A DNA stretch of 64,000 nucleotides from Sinomonas gamaensis (GCF_005876955.1 NZ_SSCL01000007.1:62001-126000); one strand, 5' to 3'; shown: positions 33,085-42,558, counted from the stretch's first letter. A program made the numbers and translations. Notes: generated by a model not told the origin, from the letters alone.

Positions 33085-34587
33085 CTACCAGAGCAGCTTT
33101 GACGTGGGCTGAACGGAAATGTCCCTGTGGGCGAGGTCCTTTTCGGCCGGTCCCTGGATCACCGTGCCGTCCAGAGCGAACCTCGATCCGTGGCACGGGC
33201 AGTCCCAAGTGCGGGCTCGGCCGTTGAACTCGACGGTGCAGCCGAGGTGCGTGCAGATGGCGGTGAGCGTGCGGAGCGAGCCATGGTCGTCCCTATAGAC
33301 CGCCGTCGGCTCGCCCCCGATCTCAACGACGATTCCTTCGCCTGGACCAAGGGCTTTGTCCGGCTCGGGCGCTTCCGTGGGGGCGTCCGACGACGGCGCC
33401 GCGGCTTTCGCTGTCACCTCTCGGTTAGTGTCGAACAGCTCGCTCCACGGGTTGTCGCCTCCGGTGATCAGATCCGCGACGACGAGCGCACCCGCAGTGC
33501 CGTTCGTGAGCCCCCACTTCCGCAGTCCCGTGATCGCGTAGACGTGCTGGGAGTCGGGCAGCATCGGCCCGGCGAAGGGCAGCCCGTCAACCGGCATGGC
33601 GTCCTGGGTCGACCAGCGGTACGCCGGCTCCTCCGCGCCGAGGCGTTCCTTCGCGAAGCCCGCGAGGCGATCAAAGCGCGCGGAGGTGTCTCCGCCGCCC
33701 GGGACAAGGTGCCCTTCGCCGCCCACGAGAACGTAGTCCGTGCCGCCGAGGTTCACCGCAAGGAGGGAACGCATGGGCTCGTCGACGCTGATGAAGGTGG
33801 CATCTGCCGGGAACCCACGTGCCGGGCTCGCGACGATGTACGACCGATGCAGGGACAGCCGCTCGGCGAAGCGCCCGCCGTCGTCCAAGGGGACGTTCGT
33901 CGCGACGATGACATCGCGCGAGCGGACCGTCCCGCCCTCGGTCACGACCTCGGCGGGCGAGCCATCCTTGATGCGCCGCACCCGGGTGCCCTCGACGACG
34001 AAGCTGCCCTCGCCGTCGACCGCTCTCCCGAGCCCCTGAAGGTAGTTCACGGCGTGAATCTGCGCCTGGTGGTCGAAGCGGACGGCACCCTTGGCCGCAA
34101 AGGGGAGCGGGACGTCGGTGGTGAAGGTCGCGGGGAGGTCGAGCGAGGCGGTGAGCTCTGCTTCGGCGCGGACCTTGGCCAGGGTGCTGTCGGACTCGGC
34201 GTACGTATAGTTCGCGACCCGCCGGAAGCTGCACTCGATCCCTTCGGCGGCTACCGTTCGGGCGACGTGCTCGATCGCCGCCTGGTTCGCCTGTCCGTAG
34301 GCACGGGCCTTGGCGCGGCCGTGCTGGTCCGCCAGCTGGGAGTAGGCGAGGCGGTGCAGCGAGGTGACCTTCCCGGTCGTGTTGCCCGTGACGCCGGTGG
34401 CGACCCGGGCTGCCTCGAGGACCGCGACCGTCAGCCCGCGTCGCTTGAGTTCCAGCGCGGCGCTGAGGCCGGCGATGCCGGCGCCCACGACGGCGACGTC
34501 CACTTCCACGTCCTCAGTGAGGCTCGGGTAGCTGGTCGCCGGCGAGGTGGCTAGCCAGATTGATCCGGACTGAGCGGTGTGCGCCAT
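33085..34587 (-). CDS. FAD-dependent oxidoreductase with C-terminal Rieske domain
   Basis: 500 residues. Residues ~28-380 form a DAO-type FAD domain (VAVVGAGIAGLSAALELKRRG; AITGLRKWGLTNGTAGA near its end). After an acidic linker (about 390-415) comes a [2Fe-2S] Rieske domain with CTHLGCTVEFNGRARTWDC and PCHGSRF as cluster ligands (two Cys, two His). Such fusions are common in actinobacteria with poorly defined substrates. GGAGG precedes the ATG. It lies upstream of egtA on the same strand; co-transcription with the ergothioneine operon is possible. Confidence 0.9.
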   Translation of the reverse strand: MAHTAQSGSIWLATSPATSYPSLTEDVEVDVAVVGAGIAGLSAALELKRRGLTVAVLEAARVATGVTGNTTGKVTSLHRLAYSQLADQHGRAKARAYGQANQAAIEHVARTVAAEGIECSFRRVANYTYAESDSTLAKVRAEAELTASLDLPATFTTDVPLPFAAKGAVRFDHQAQIHAVNYLQGLGRAVDGEGSFVVEGTRVRRIKDGSPAEVVTEGGTVRSRDVIVATNVPLDDGGRFAERLSLHRSYIVASPARGFPADATFISVDEPMRSLLAVNLGGTDYVLVGGEGHLVPGGGDTSARFDRLAGFAKERLGAEEPAYRWSTQDAMPVDGLPFAGPMLPDSQHVYAITGLRKWGLTNGTAGALVVADLITGGDNPWSELFDTNREVTAKAAAPSSDAPTEAPEPDKALGPGEGIVVEIGGEPTAVYRDDHGSLRTLTAICTHLGCTVEFNGRARTWDCPCHGSRFALDGTVIQGPAEKDLAHRDISVQPTSKLLW

Positions 34588-34681
34588 GGCTGCCTCCGAA
34601 CTCCAAAACCGTGATACGTTATTTTAGAGAGGATCGCCGAGGGAAACCAGTGTTCCCGCGTCCAGCGCAAAGGAGCCCCGC

Positions 34682-35338
34682 ATGCCAGAGAACTCGTCGC
34701 CCCAGCCGCTGGAAGCACGAGTCCGGACGCAGGTGCAGGTCCCGCTCCGCTTCGCGGACGGCTTCACGGCCAGCGCCGACGTCTTCACGTTCCGGAATCT
34801 GGCCGACCGCAAAGAGCACCTCCTCCTCGGCCTCGGCGACTGGCAGGAAAGTCTTGCCCGCGCCCGTGAAGGCTTCGAAGCGCCGCTGGTCAGACCTCAC
34901 AGCGAGTGCCTCACCGGTGACGTCCTCGGCTCCGAGCGCTGCGACTGCGGTCCCCAGCTGCGGGAAGCAGTCGAGCGCATCTCGAAGGCTGGCGGATTCC
35001 TGCTGTACCTGCGCCAGGAGGGACGCGGAATAGGCCTCTACGCAAAGCTCGACGCCTACGCGCTGCAGGACGACGGCCTCGACACCTACGCCGCGAACGT
35101 GGCGCTCGGCCGCGGGGAGGACGAGCGCGACTACTTCGTGGCGGCCCAGATGCTGCGCGCCGTGGGTGTCGGCTCGATCAGACTGTTGAGCAACAATCCC
35201 GACAAGGCCCGGCAGCTCGGTGCGTACGGCATCACGGTCACAGAGCGGGTGCCCACGGCGGCGCATGTGTCCGCCGCGAACGTCCGTTATCTGGCCGCCA
35301 AACGCGACCACACTGCGCACACGCTCGACCTCGCCTAG
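34682..35338 (+). CDS. ribA: GTP cyclohydrolase II
   Basis: 218 residues. Opens the imidazole ring of GTP in the first step of riboflavin synthesis. Zinc Cys residues C76, C87 and C89 are in HSECLTGDVLGSERCDCG; the catalytic RQEGRGIGLYAKL and the LLSNNPDKARQL segment are intact. It is a stand-alone RibA without the DHBP-synthase domain usual for actinobacterial RibBA, so it may be a secondary copy. AAAGGAG lies before the ATG; it diverges from the FAD/Rieske gene. Confidence 0.93.
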   Translation: MPENSSPQPLEARVRTQVQVPLRFADGFTASADVFTFRNLADRKEHLLLGLGDWQESLARAREGFEAPLVRPHSECLTGDVLGSERCDCGPQLREAVERISKAGGFLLYLRQEGRGIGLYAKLDAYALQDDGLDTYAANVALGRGEDERDYFVAAQMLRAVGVGSIRLLSNNPDKARQLGAYGITVTERVPTAAHVSAANVRYLAAKRDHTAHTLDLA

Positions 35339-35342
35339 AGGC

Positions 35343-35387
35343 TAGTCGCGACTGGGGTAGTCGCGACTGGGCTAGTCGCGGCAGAGG
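35343..35387. repeat. 15-bp tandem repeat across the VOC stop codon
   Basis: TAGTCGCGACTGGGG (35343-35357) and TAGTCGCGACTGGGC (35358-35372) are followed by a partial third copy starting TAGTCGCG. The last copy encodes the final Arg-Asp-stop of the leftward VOC gene, so the gene end has been tandemly duplicated into the gap between convergent ribA and VOC. Confidence 0.7.
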
Positions 35388-35728
35388 CAGAACGGGTGGC
35401 CAGCCGGGTCGAGGAAGACTCGGAACGTCTCTCCCGGCTGATGGTCCGCCTTCGTGGCACCGAGCGACAGGACCGCTGCCTCTGCCTCGTCGAGGTCGTC
35501 GACTGACACATCGAGGTGCATCTGCTGGGGCACGTCCTGGCTCGGCCAACGGGGCGGGTTGTAGTCCTCGACCTTCTGGAACGAGATGACCTGCCCGTAG
35601 TCGGCGCGAAGGTCGATCCAGTCCTCTGACGGCTCGGCCTTCCAGTCCAGCAGGGCTCCGTAGAAGTCCGCGAGTTGCTGCGGGTCAGGGCAGTCGATGA
35701 CGACACTGGGAAAACGTGCGATAGCCAT
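35372..35728 (-). CDS. VOC-superfamily (glyoxalase/bleomycin-resistance-like) protein
   Basis: 118 residues with two beta-alpha-beta-beta-beta units: FPSVVIDCPDPQQLADFYGALLDW and QMHLDVSVDDLDEAEAAVLSLGA, ending DPAGHPFCLC, the common actinobacterial VOC form. Usually annotated as a lyase, dioxygenase or resistance protein; no activity can be fixed. An upstream open frame exists but the ATG at 35728 begins the conserved domain. Convergent with ribA. Confidence 0.82.
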   Translation of the reverse strand: MAIARFPSVVIDCPDPQQLADFYGALLDWKAEPSEDWIDLRADYGQVISFQKVEDYNPPRWPSQDVPQQMHLDVSVDDLDEAEAAVLSLGATKADHQPGETFRVFLDPAGHPFCLCRD

Positions 35729-35750
35729 GGCCCACAATCTAGCCCCCACT

Positions 35751-35775
35751 GCGGACAGGGTGCGTCCGCTTTTTT
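35751..35775 (+). terminator. hairpin with T6, rightward
   Basis: GCGGAC (35751-35756) pairs with GTCCGC (35764-35769) around a seven-base loop and is followed by six T on the plus strand. It has terminator form in the rightward direction, just upstream of the leftward VOC gene, so it may stop ribA read-through before the repeat array. Confidence 0.5.
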
Positions 35776-35845
35776 GCCGTCGTCCCCGGCTCCCTCGCCG
35801 ACGGGCCGGCCCTTCCCGCCGACGGGGGGGGTCCGGCCCTTCCCG

Positions 35846-36437
35846 TTGCGCCGTCACCTTTGCAGGGTGCGTGGGCGACGACGGGGCGTTCCCACCTTCA
35901 TTCGGACTGGCCGTCGGCGTGTCGGCACCGGCACGCCGTTGACAGCCCGATTGGGGCGCCGAAAGCTGGTGGGAATCCTGCGGGGATGCGACGCAGGGAC
36001 CGTGCGGATCTGGCAGCGCAACGCGAGGGGCTTCGGGGGTCCGGCCCTTCCGGTTGCGCCGTCACCTTTGCAGGTGCGTGGGCGACGACGGGGCGTTCCC
36101 ACCTTCATTCGGACTGGCCGTCGGCGTGTCGGGACCGACACGCCGTTGATAGCTCGATTGGGGCGCCGAAAGCTGGTGGGAATCCTGCGGGGCTGCGACG
36201 CAGGGACCCTGCGGATCTGACGGCGCAACGCGAGGGGGCTTCGGGGGTCCCGCCCTTCCGGTTGCGCCGTCACCTTTGCAGGGTGCGTGGGCGACGACGG
36301 GGCGTTCCCACCTTCATTCGGACTGGCCGTCGGCGTGTCGGGACCGACACGCCGTTGATAGCCCGATTGGGGCGCCGAAAGCTGGTGGGAATCCTGCGGG
36401 GCTGCGACGCAGGGACCCTGCGGATCTGACGGCGCAA
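35846..36437. repeat. three tandem 208-bp units with TTGCGCCGTCA inverted ends
   Basis: Units of 175-176 bp at 35846-36021, 36054-36228 and 36262-36437 repeat with an exact 208-bp period. Units 2 and 3 start with TTGCGCCGTCA and end with the reverse complement TGACGGCGCAA; unit 1 has a degenerate right end (TGGCAGCGCAA). Each holds an inner dyad around TGTCGGGACCGACA (altered in unit 1). No transposase is present; open frames in the array shift between units and lack ribosome sites. The whole gene-poor stretch 35729-36484 is otherwise featureless. Related to the short element at 1003-1073. Confidence 0.8.
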
Positions 36438-36484
36438 CGGGAGGGAGATTCGGAAGTCCGGCTGGAGGGGGCGCGAGGGGAGGA

Positions 36485-37585
36485 TCAGCCGACGGCGGCG
36501 AGGGTCTCCTCGAGCGCCCCGAGGACAAGCGTCACAGAGGCGGGGCTCGCGTTGGGACCCATGAGGCCGATCCGCCAGATCTTGTCGCGATACGCGCGAA
36601 CGCCCGCCCCGATCTCGATGTCGAACCGCTCGAGGAGGTGCGCCCGGACGCCGGTGGAGTTGACGCCGTCGGGCACTTTGACGGTGGTGAGGCTCGGCAA
36701 CCGGTGACCGTCGGCGGCGAACAGTTCGAGGCCCATGGCCTCGAGCCCGTCGCGCAACGCTGCACCAGCGGCCTCGTGCCGAGCCCAGACGGCGTCGAGG
36801 CCTTCGGCGAGGATGCGGTCCAGACCGGCCTCGAGCCCCGCGACCATGGTCACAGGTGCAGTGTGGTGGTACGTGCGGGTGTGACCTTCGGCGGCTCCGA
36901 CGTAGCCGCCGAGGAGCCCGATATCGAAGTACCACGACCGCGGATCCTTCACTCGCCGCTCGAACGCCCGCTCGGAGACCGTGAAAGGCGAGAGCCCGGG
37001 CGGCACACCTAGGCACTTCTGCGTTCCGGCGTAGCCGATGTCGATGCCCCAGTCGTCGGCGCGGAGCTCGAGTCCTCCGATAGAGGTCACGGCGTCGACG
37101 AGCAGGAGGGCGTCGCCCTTGCCGGCCCCGAGCGTCGCGATGTCGGAACGGACGCCCGTCGAGGTCTCCGCGTGGACGGCCGCGATGACCTTCGGGTTCG
37201 GGTGCGCGGACAGGACGCGGTCGACGTCGATCGGCTGCCCCCACTCATGGTCCACTTTGATAACCTCGGCCCCGCAGCGCCGGGCGACCTCGCACATGCG
37301 CTCGCCGAAGAGACCGTTGACGGCGATGACCGCGACGTCCCCGTCGGACACCATGTTCAGGAAAGCTGCCTCCATGCCGCCCGATCCCGTCGCGCTGACC
37401 GGCCACGTGCGCGGATTCCCCGTGCCCCACACCTGGCGGAGGTCCTCGGAGACTCTATCCAGCCGATCGATGAAGGCCGGGTCGAGATGGCCGATCACGG
37501 GGTGGGACAGCGCGGCCATGACCTCGGGATATGCGTTGCCCGGGCCGGGGCCGAAGAGGTAGCGGAACGGCAGGATCTCAGGCAT
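36485..37585 (-). CDS. class V aminotransferase, alanine-glyoxylate/serine type
   Basis: 366-residue PLP enzyme. FGPGPGNAYPEVMAAL at the start, the ATGSGGMEAAFLNM phosphate-binding block, DAVTSIGGLELRADDWGID and the PLP Lys in GTQKCLGVPPGLSP match alanine-glyoxylate or serine-pyruvate aminotransferases. It follows an APC permease by 85 bp on the same strand and may belong to the polyamine/amine module, moving the amino group to pyruvate or glyoxylate. The EgtE lyase is of the same fold class, but this sequence fits AGXT better. Confidence 0.85.
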   Translation of the reverse strand: MPEILPFRYLFGPGPGNAYPEVMAALSHPVIGHLDPAFIDRLDRVSEDLRQVWGTGNPRTWPVSATGSGGMEAAFLNMVSDGDVAVIAVNGLFGERMCEVARRCGAEVIKVDHEWGQPIDVDRVLSAHPNPKVIAAVHAETSTGVRSDIATLGAGKGDALLLVDAVTSIGGLELRADDWGIDIGYAGTQKCLGVPPGLSPFTVSERAFERRVKDPRSWYFDIGLLGGYVGAAEGHTRTYHHTAPVTMVAGLEAGLDRILAEGLDAVWARHEAAGAALRDGLEAMGLELFAADGHRLPSLTTVKVPDGVNSTGVRAHLLERFDIEIGAGVRAYRDKIWRIGLMGPNASPASVTLVLGALEETLAAVG

Positions 37586-37670
37586 GCTTCACTTTCCCAC
37601 AAGCACGGCCGACGGCGGCACTCGCCCGCCCAAGGGGTGAGTACCGCCGTCGGCCATTAGTGTGGCGGGA

Positions 37671-39077
37671 CTATGCGGTGACGGACTCGCCGTCGAGCTC
37701 GACCGCGTCCTCCTCCCGCATGCTCACGTTGATCGGGCGGCGGAAGCCACGCGTCATGACGAGCAGGCAAGCGATGCCGATCCCGAGCCAGATGACGCCG
37801 TAGGTCAAAGCGTCGATGTTCAGGTTCGCCCACAGGATGCCGGTGAACGCCATGCCCACAACAGGCAGCACGATATTCGTGACGACCTGGCGGGGCGTGC
37901 GGAATTCCTTGCGGCGGAACACGAACAGGACGACCACCGTGAGATTCACGAAAGTGAACGCGATGAGCGCCCCGAAGTTGATCATCGACGAAATGAATTC
38001 GAGCGTGAACGGGATGGCGAGCATGGAGACGGCTCCCACGAACACCACGGCGAACGAGGGCGTCCGGTGCTTCGGGTGGACGAACGAGAAGAAACGCGAG
38101 ACTGGCCCAGCTCCATTCCGGCCCATGACGTAGATCATGCGGGAAACGGAGGCGTGTGAGGAAAGGCTCGAGGCGACCGTGGCCGCGAAGGCCGCAGAGG
38201 TGAAGAGGATCTTGAAGAATTCGCCGCCGACCTTGAGTGCCATTTCGGGCAGGGTGTCGTCGGTGTTCTCGAAACCGTCGAGTGTCGGGAAGACCGACTG
38301 GCCGAACCAGGCGGCGGCGAAGAAGATCGCGCCTCCGATGATGAGGGCCAAGACAATGGCCTTCGGCACAGTGTTCGTGTCCTTGGCCTCTTCGGTGTAC
38401 ATCGTGATTGCGTCGAAGCCGATGAAGGAGAAGCAGACAACAGTGGCGCCGCTGATGACCGCCGAAGCGTCCACGCCGTCGTGGAAGAGCGGGGCAGAGG
38501 TGAAGGCGGAGCCGTTCCCGTCGCCGTGGGTGAGGGCATTCCAGGCGAGCACGATGAAGACGCCGATGAGGACCACTTCGAAGACCACGAGAATGCCGTT
38601 GATCTTCGACGTCGAATTCATGCTCCACAGGTTCAGCGCCGTGATCGCGAGGACGTACCCCACCACCCAGATCCAGGCAGGAACGTCCGGGAAGAACGAC
38701 TCCATGTAGATCCGGATGAGAAGCGCGTTGACGAGGGGAAGCAGAAGGTAGTCGAGGAGCGACGTCCAGCCGACCAGGAAGCCGAGACTCGGGTGGATCG
38801 TCTGGGACGTATACGTGTACGCGGAACCGGCCGAAGGGTAGATCCGGGTCATGCGGCCGTAGCTGATGGCCGTGAAGATCATCGCGACGAGCGCCACCAG
38901 ATAGGCGAGCGGGACCACGCCGTTCGTCTCGTCCGAGACGATGCCGAACGTGTCGAAGACGGTCGTGGGCGTCATGTAGCCCAGGCCGAGGCCGACGATC
39001 GCCCAGAGGCCGAGCGATCGCTTGAGCACAGTGTGATTCTGGGCGCCCGAATGGGACGCGGAGGAGATCTGAGGCAT
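37671..39077 (-). CDS. APC-family amino acid/polyamine permease
   Basis: 468 residues with about 12 membrane helices. Opening GLWAIVGLGLGYMTPTTVFDTFGI, SYGRMTRIYPSAGSAYTYT and CFSFIGFDAITMYTEEAKD are classic APC motifs. It lies 18 bp after the agmatine deiminase gene, so putrescine, agmatine or a related amine is the likely cargo. A paralogue sits at 40127-41518. Confidence 0.9.
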   Translation of the reverse strand: MPQISSASHSGAQNHTVLKRSLGLWAIVGLGLGYMTPTTVFDTFGIVSDETNGVVPLAYLVALVAMIFTAISYGRMTRIYPSAGSAYTYTSQTIHPSLGFLVGWTSLLDYLLLPLVNALLIRIYMESFFPDVPAWIWVVGYVLAITALNLWSMNSTSKINGILVVFEVVLIGVFIVLAWNALTHGDGNGSAFTSAPLFHDGVDASAVISGATVVCFSFIGFDAITMYTEEAKDTNTVPKAIVLALIIGGAIFFAAAWFGQSVFPTLDGFENTDDTLPEMALKVGGEFFKILFTSAAFAATVASSLSSHASVSRMIYVMGRNGAGPVSRFFSFVHPKHRTPSFAVVFVGAVSMLAIPFTLEFISSMINFGALIAFTFVNLTVVVLFVFRRKEFRTPRQVVTNIVLPVVGMAFTGILWANLNIDALTYGVIWLGIGIACLLVMTRGFRRPINVSMREEDAVELDGESVTA

Positions 39078-39095
39078 TGGAAAGATTCTCTTTCG

Positions 39096-40130
39096 TCAGG
39101 CCCTTGCGGGGCCAGCCTTTGGCTGCTGCTGCGTGATGCAGTGGATGCCGCCGCCGCGTGCATACAGGGGGCGGGCGTCGACGGCGGTGACGTGGCGCCC
39201 GCGGTAGGCGTCGGCGAGGATACGGAGTGCCTTCTCGTCATAGGGGTCGTTGAAGGAGCAGGCGACGAGGCCGCCGTTGAGGGCCACGTGGTTGATGTAG
39301 CTCCAGTCCACCCAGTCCTCGCCGTCGTGCAGCTGCTGGGGTGCGGGGACCTCGATGATGTTCCACGGCGTGCCGTTTGCCGTGCGCGAGCTGCGCAGGA
39401 TTTCCAGCAGTTCGCCGCTCACCTCGTAGTCCGGGTGCTCCGGGTTGTACTGGACGTGGACGAGCAGGGTGCCGGGTGACGGGATCGCTGCGACGAGGTC
39501 CACGTGGCCCCGTGTGCCGAATTCCTTCGAGTCCCGTGTGAGCCCCCGCGGGAGCCAGACCGCGTGGCGGGCCCCGATCGTTCTGGCGAACTCGGCCTCC
39601 ACCTCGGCCCTCGTGAGGCCTGGGTTGCGGAACGGGTCAAGCTGAACGGTCTCCGTGAGGAGCACAGTGCCGAGGCCATCGGTCTGGAAGCCGCCGCCCT
39701 CATTCACGAGCTCGCTCGCCACGACGTCCGCGCGGGCCGCTTCCGCGACCGTCCGGCCGATCTTCGCGTCGTGCTCCCAGGACGCCCAGCTCTGCTGCCC
39801 CCAGCCGTTGAAGACCCAGTCGACCGCCCCCAGCCGCCCGTCGTCGTCCGTGACGAAGCTCGGGCCGATGTCGCGCATCCAGGCGTCGTCGAGCCCTGCT
39901 TCGACGACGGTGATGCGTCCGTCGAGGTAGGCCTTCGCAATGGCGCGGTCCTCGGGACGGACCACCATGGTCACCGGCTCGTAGCGGAGGGCCGCGTGGG
40001 CGACGGCGGCCCAGGCCGAGCGCGCCTCGTGGGCGTCCGCGTCGGTCGCGCCGAGCGTGTAGCCGGCGGAGGGCCACGCCATCCAGAGGCGCTCGTGCGG
40101 GTCGGTCTCTGCGGGCATGCGCCAGCTCAT
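39096..40130 (-). CDS. aguA: agmatine deiminase family protein
   Basis: 344 residues of the guanidino-modifying PAD family; converts agmatine to N-carbamoylputrescine. AETDPHERLWMAWP at the start, WMRDIGPSFV, NEGGGFQTDG and the catalytic Cys (about residue 331) in GGGIHCITQQQP are all conserved. ATG at 40130 overlaps the upstream permease stop (ATGA). With the nitrilase at 41542 it forms the two-step AguA-AguB route from agmatine to putrescine. Confidence 0.93.
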   Translation of the reverse strand: MSWRMPAETDPHERLWMAWPSAGYTLGATDADAHEARSAWAAVAHAALRYEPVTMVVRPEDRAIAKAYLDGRITVVEAGLDDAWMRDIGPSFVTDDDGRLGAVDWVFNGWGQQSWASWEHDAKIGRTVAEAARADVVASELVNEGGGFQTDGLGTVLLTETVQLDPFRNPGLTRAEVEAEFARTIGARHAVWLPRGLTRDSKEFGTRGHVDLVAAIPSPGTLLVHVQYNPEHPDYEVSGELLEILRSSRTANGTPWNIIEVPAPQQLHDGEDWVDWSYINHVALNGGLVACSFNDPYDEKALRILADAYRGRHVTAVDARPLYARGGGIHCITQQQPKAGPARA

Positions 40131-41518
40131 GCGGCTGCTCCTTCCAAGTCGAGTTGGGGAGTGGGGCGGCGGAAGCCGCGGGTGAGGACGGCGAGGTACG
40201 CGAGGCCGACGACGGCCCACGAGACGCCGAGGATGAGGGCCTGGCCGGTCAGGCTCGTCCAGAGCCACAAGGTGAGCCCGAAGCCCACACCTGGGAGGAC
40301 GAGGCTGTTGAGCACCGCCGCGGCTCCGCGCTCCTTGCGGTCGACGAAGAAGTGCTTGATGACCGACAGGTTCACCACGGAGAACGCGACGAGCGCGCCG
40401 AAGCTGATGAGCGAGGAGACGGTCGCGAGGTCGAGGACCAGGGCGAGGAGCGCTACTGCTGAGGTTACGAGGATCGGGACGACCGGCGTGCCGAGCTGCG
40501 CGTGAAGCCTGCCGAAGACGCGCGTGGGGAGGACGCCGTCGCGGCCCATCGAGAAGATGATGCGGGACACCGAGGCCTGCGAGGTCAACGCCGAGCCGAG
40601 GCTTCCGGCGATGTAGCCGGCGGTGAACAGGGCGACGAACAGGTCCCCGCCCACACGGCCCACCACTTCGAGGGCCGCCGAATCGACGTTCTCGAACGTG
40701 GCGACGGGCAGCACGAGCTGGCTCACATACGCGAGGCCGAGGAAGAGCAGCCCCGCCACGAGCGTGGTGAGCATGATGGCCCGGGGAATAGTGCGTCGGG
40801 GATCCCTGGCCTCTTCGGCGAAGGTGGAGACGGCGTCGAATCCGAGGTAGGAGAGACAGAGAATTGCGGAGCCTGTGAAGATCGGCGACAGTCGGAGGTC
40901 ATTGCCGACGCCCGTGAAAGGCGCGAGGAGGTCAGTCGCGGGGCCGCCGGAAATCGATGTGGCAGCGAAGACGACGAAGAGCACGATGAAAATGCCCTGA
41001 AGCCCGACGACCACGATATTCGCGCGCGCAACCGTGGTAATGCCGAGGATATTCAAAACCGTCACGACGGCGATCGACGAAACGACGAAGGCCCACGGGG
41101 GAACCGCCGGAAACGCTGCGTTGAGATAGATGCCGATCAGCAGGTAGTTGATCATCGGCAGCAGGAGGTAGTCGAGCATGAGCGACCACCCGGTGAGGAA
41201 GCCGAGGCCGGGACCGAACGACTTGGCGCCGTAGGTGTAGGCCGAGCCGGCCGCCGGGAAGACGCGGGCCATGCGGCCGTACGAGCGGGCCGTGAACAGC
41301 ATCACGACGAGCGTCACTGCATAGGCGTCCGTCAGGCGGCCGCCGGTGAGCTCGACGACGATGCCGTACGTGCTGAAGATCGTGAGCGGCACCATGTAGA
41401 CGAGGCCGAGCAGCACGAGCGACGGGACGCCGAGGACGCGCTTGAGGCCCTTCTCGGCCGCGTGCCCTGATTCGGTGGGAGGCCGCGCCACATTCTGGCG
41501 GGGGGAGAGCTGGATCAT
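40127..41518 (-). CDS. APC-family permease (second copy)
   Basis: 463 residues, ~12 helices, paralogue of the protein at 37671. VLLGLVYMVPLTIFSTYGIV, SYGRMARVFPAAGSAYTYG and CLSYLGFDAVSTFAEEARD match. Located between aguB (24 bp downstream of it) and aguA (four-base overlap), so it probably imports agmatine or putrescine. The upstream open extension is a shadow; ATG at 41518 begins the protein. Confidence 0.9.
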   Translation of the reverse strand: MIQLSPRQNVARPPTESGHAAEKGLKRVLGVPSLVLLGLVYMVPLTIFSTYGIVVELTGGRLTDAYAVTLVVMLFTARSYGRMARVFPAAGSAYTYGAKSFGPGLGFLTGWSLMLDYLLLPMINYLLIGIYLNAAFPAVPPWAFVVSSIAVVTVLNILGITTVARANIVVVGLQGIFIVLFVVFAATSISGGPATDLLAPFTGVGNDLRLSPIFTGSAILCLSYLGFDAVSTFAEEARDPRRTIPRAIMLTTLVAGLLFLGLAYVSQLVLPVATFENVDSAALEVVGRVGGDLFVALFTAGYIAGSLGSALTSQASVSRIIFSMGRDGVLPTRVFGRLHAQLGTPVVPILVTSAVALLALVLDLATVSSLISFGALVAFSVVNLSVIKHFFVDRKERGAAAVLNSLVLPGVGFGLTLWLWTSLTGQALILGVSWAVVGLAYLAVLTRGFRRPTPQLDLEGAAA

Positions 41519-41541
41519 GGGGGGTCCTTGGAGTCGCGCGC

Positions 41542-42558
41542 TCAGCGGTGAGCGAGGGAAGCGGCGGGCGTGCCGAACGGGGCGGCGGGATCGACGGGCG
41601 CCGTGAGCGCTGCGTAGGTCTCCGGGCGGCGCGTGGTGAGGAACGGGAAGAGGGTGAGCCAGTCGCGCCGCTGGTCCAGATCGAGGTCGGCGACGACGAC
41701 GGCGGAGCCCTCCCTGGGTGCGCGGGCGAGGATGCGGCCGTAGGGGTCGGAGATGAAGGACGAGCCGTAGAAGGTCACGAGGCCTTCGCTGCCCCAGCGG
41801 TTGGGGACGACCATGAACAGGCCGTTTGCGATGCCGTTGCCCACGATGACCTGCCGCCAGAGCGGTTCGGTGTCGAAGCCGGGGTGGCCGGGCTCGGAGC
41901 CGATCGCGGTGGGGTAGGCCAGGATTTCTGCGCCGTTGAGCGAGTAGATGCGGGCGAGCTCGGGGAACCACTCGTCCCAGCAGGTCGGGAGGCCCAGGCG
42001 GGCGCCGTCGAGTTCGGCGGGGGTGTGGATCGGGTAGCCGTTGTTCTCGGCCTGGGGCTGGCCGGTCTGCGGGCCCTGGTGGAAGAACTTGTCCTCGTAG
42101 TAGCCCTCGGTGACCGGGATGTGGAGCTTGTCGGTGGCGGCGAGGAGCGTTCCGTCCGGGGAGACGAGGATCGCGGTGTTGAAGCCGCGGTCGTCGCCGG
42201 CCTCGCCCTTGCGGTAGAGGCTCGCGTGGACGCAGATGTTGTTCTGCTGTGCTGCGCGGCGAGCGAAGGCGAGGGTGGGTCCGGTCTCTAGGTCCTCGGC
42301 GATGCTACTGGGCGTGTACTCCGGGAGAGTGTCCGCGGGGTAGCGCGAGAGCGTGAGCTCGGGGAGGAAGACCACGTTCGCGCCTCGGGCCGCGGCGCGG
42401 CGGATTCCCTCCTCGAGCTCGGCCTCGGTCTCGGCCGGATCCTCGTGCCAGCGGTGCTGGACGAGGGCCACGCGCAACGGCTCGCGGCTGTGGCCTTCGG
42501 CCGCGTCGCTCGTGCGGGCCCACGACACCGGGGGCTGCAGGGCAAGGATCTCGTGCAT
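41542..42558 (-). CDS. aguB: nitrilase-family hydrolase, probable N-carbamoylputrescine amidase
   Basis: 338 residues. The carbon-nitrogen hydrolase triad is complete: E67 in LPELTLSRY, K144 in TDKLHIP and C193 in PTCWDEWFPE. The CWDEWFPE context is that of N-carbamoylputrescine and beta-ureidopropionate amidases. It leads the leftward amine operon containing aguA and permeases. The first ~28 residues are an extra tail. A palindromic operator lies 47-67 bp upstream. Confidence 0.88.
   Translation of the reverse strand: MHEILALQPPVSWARTSDAAEGHSREPLRVALVQHRWHEDPAETEAELEEGIRRAAARGANVVFLPELTLSRYPADTLPEYTPSSIAEDLETGPTLAFARRAAQQNNICVHASLYRKGEAGDDRGFNTAILVSPDGTLLAATDKLHIPVTEGYYEDKFFHQGPQTGQPQAENNGYPIHTPAELDGARLGLPTCWDEWFPELARIYSLNGAEILAYPTAIGSEPGHPGFDTEPLWRQVIVGNGIANGLFMVVPNRWGSEGLVTFYGSSFISDPYGRILARAPREGSAVVVADLDLDQRRDWLTLFPFLTTRRPETYAALTAPVDPAAPFGTPAASLAHR

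Noticed and set aside
35846-36437. CRISPR array
   Set aside because: Units are ~176 bp with 32-bp gaps that are themselves similar; there are no short direct repeats with unique spacers and no cas genes.
35857-36528. Open frames through the 208-bp repeats
   Set aside because: They repeat the same peptide by virtue of the repeat, shift frame between units, lack ribosome sites and resemble no protein family.
36485-37585. The class V aminotransferase as the missing EgtE
   Set aside because: It fits alanine-glyoxylate aminotransferase throughout, lies beyond ribA, VOC and a repeat array, and groups with the amine module.
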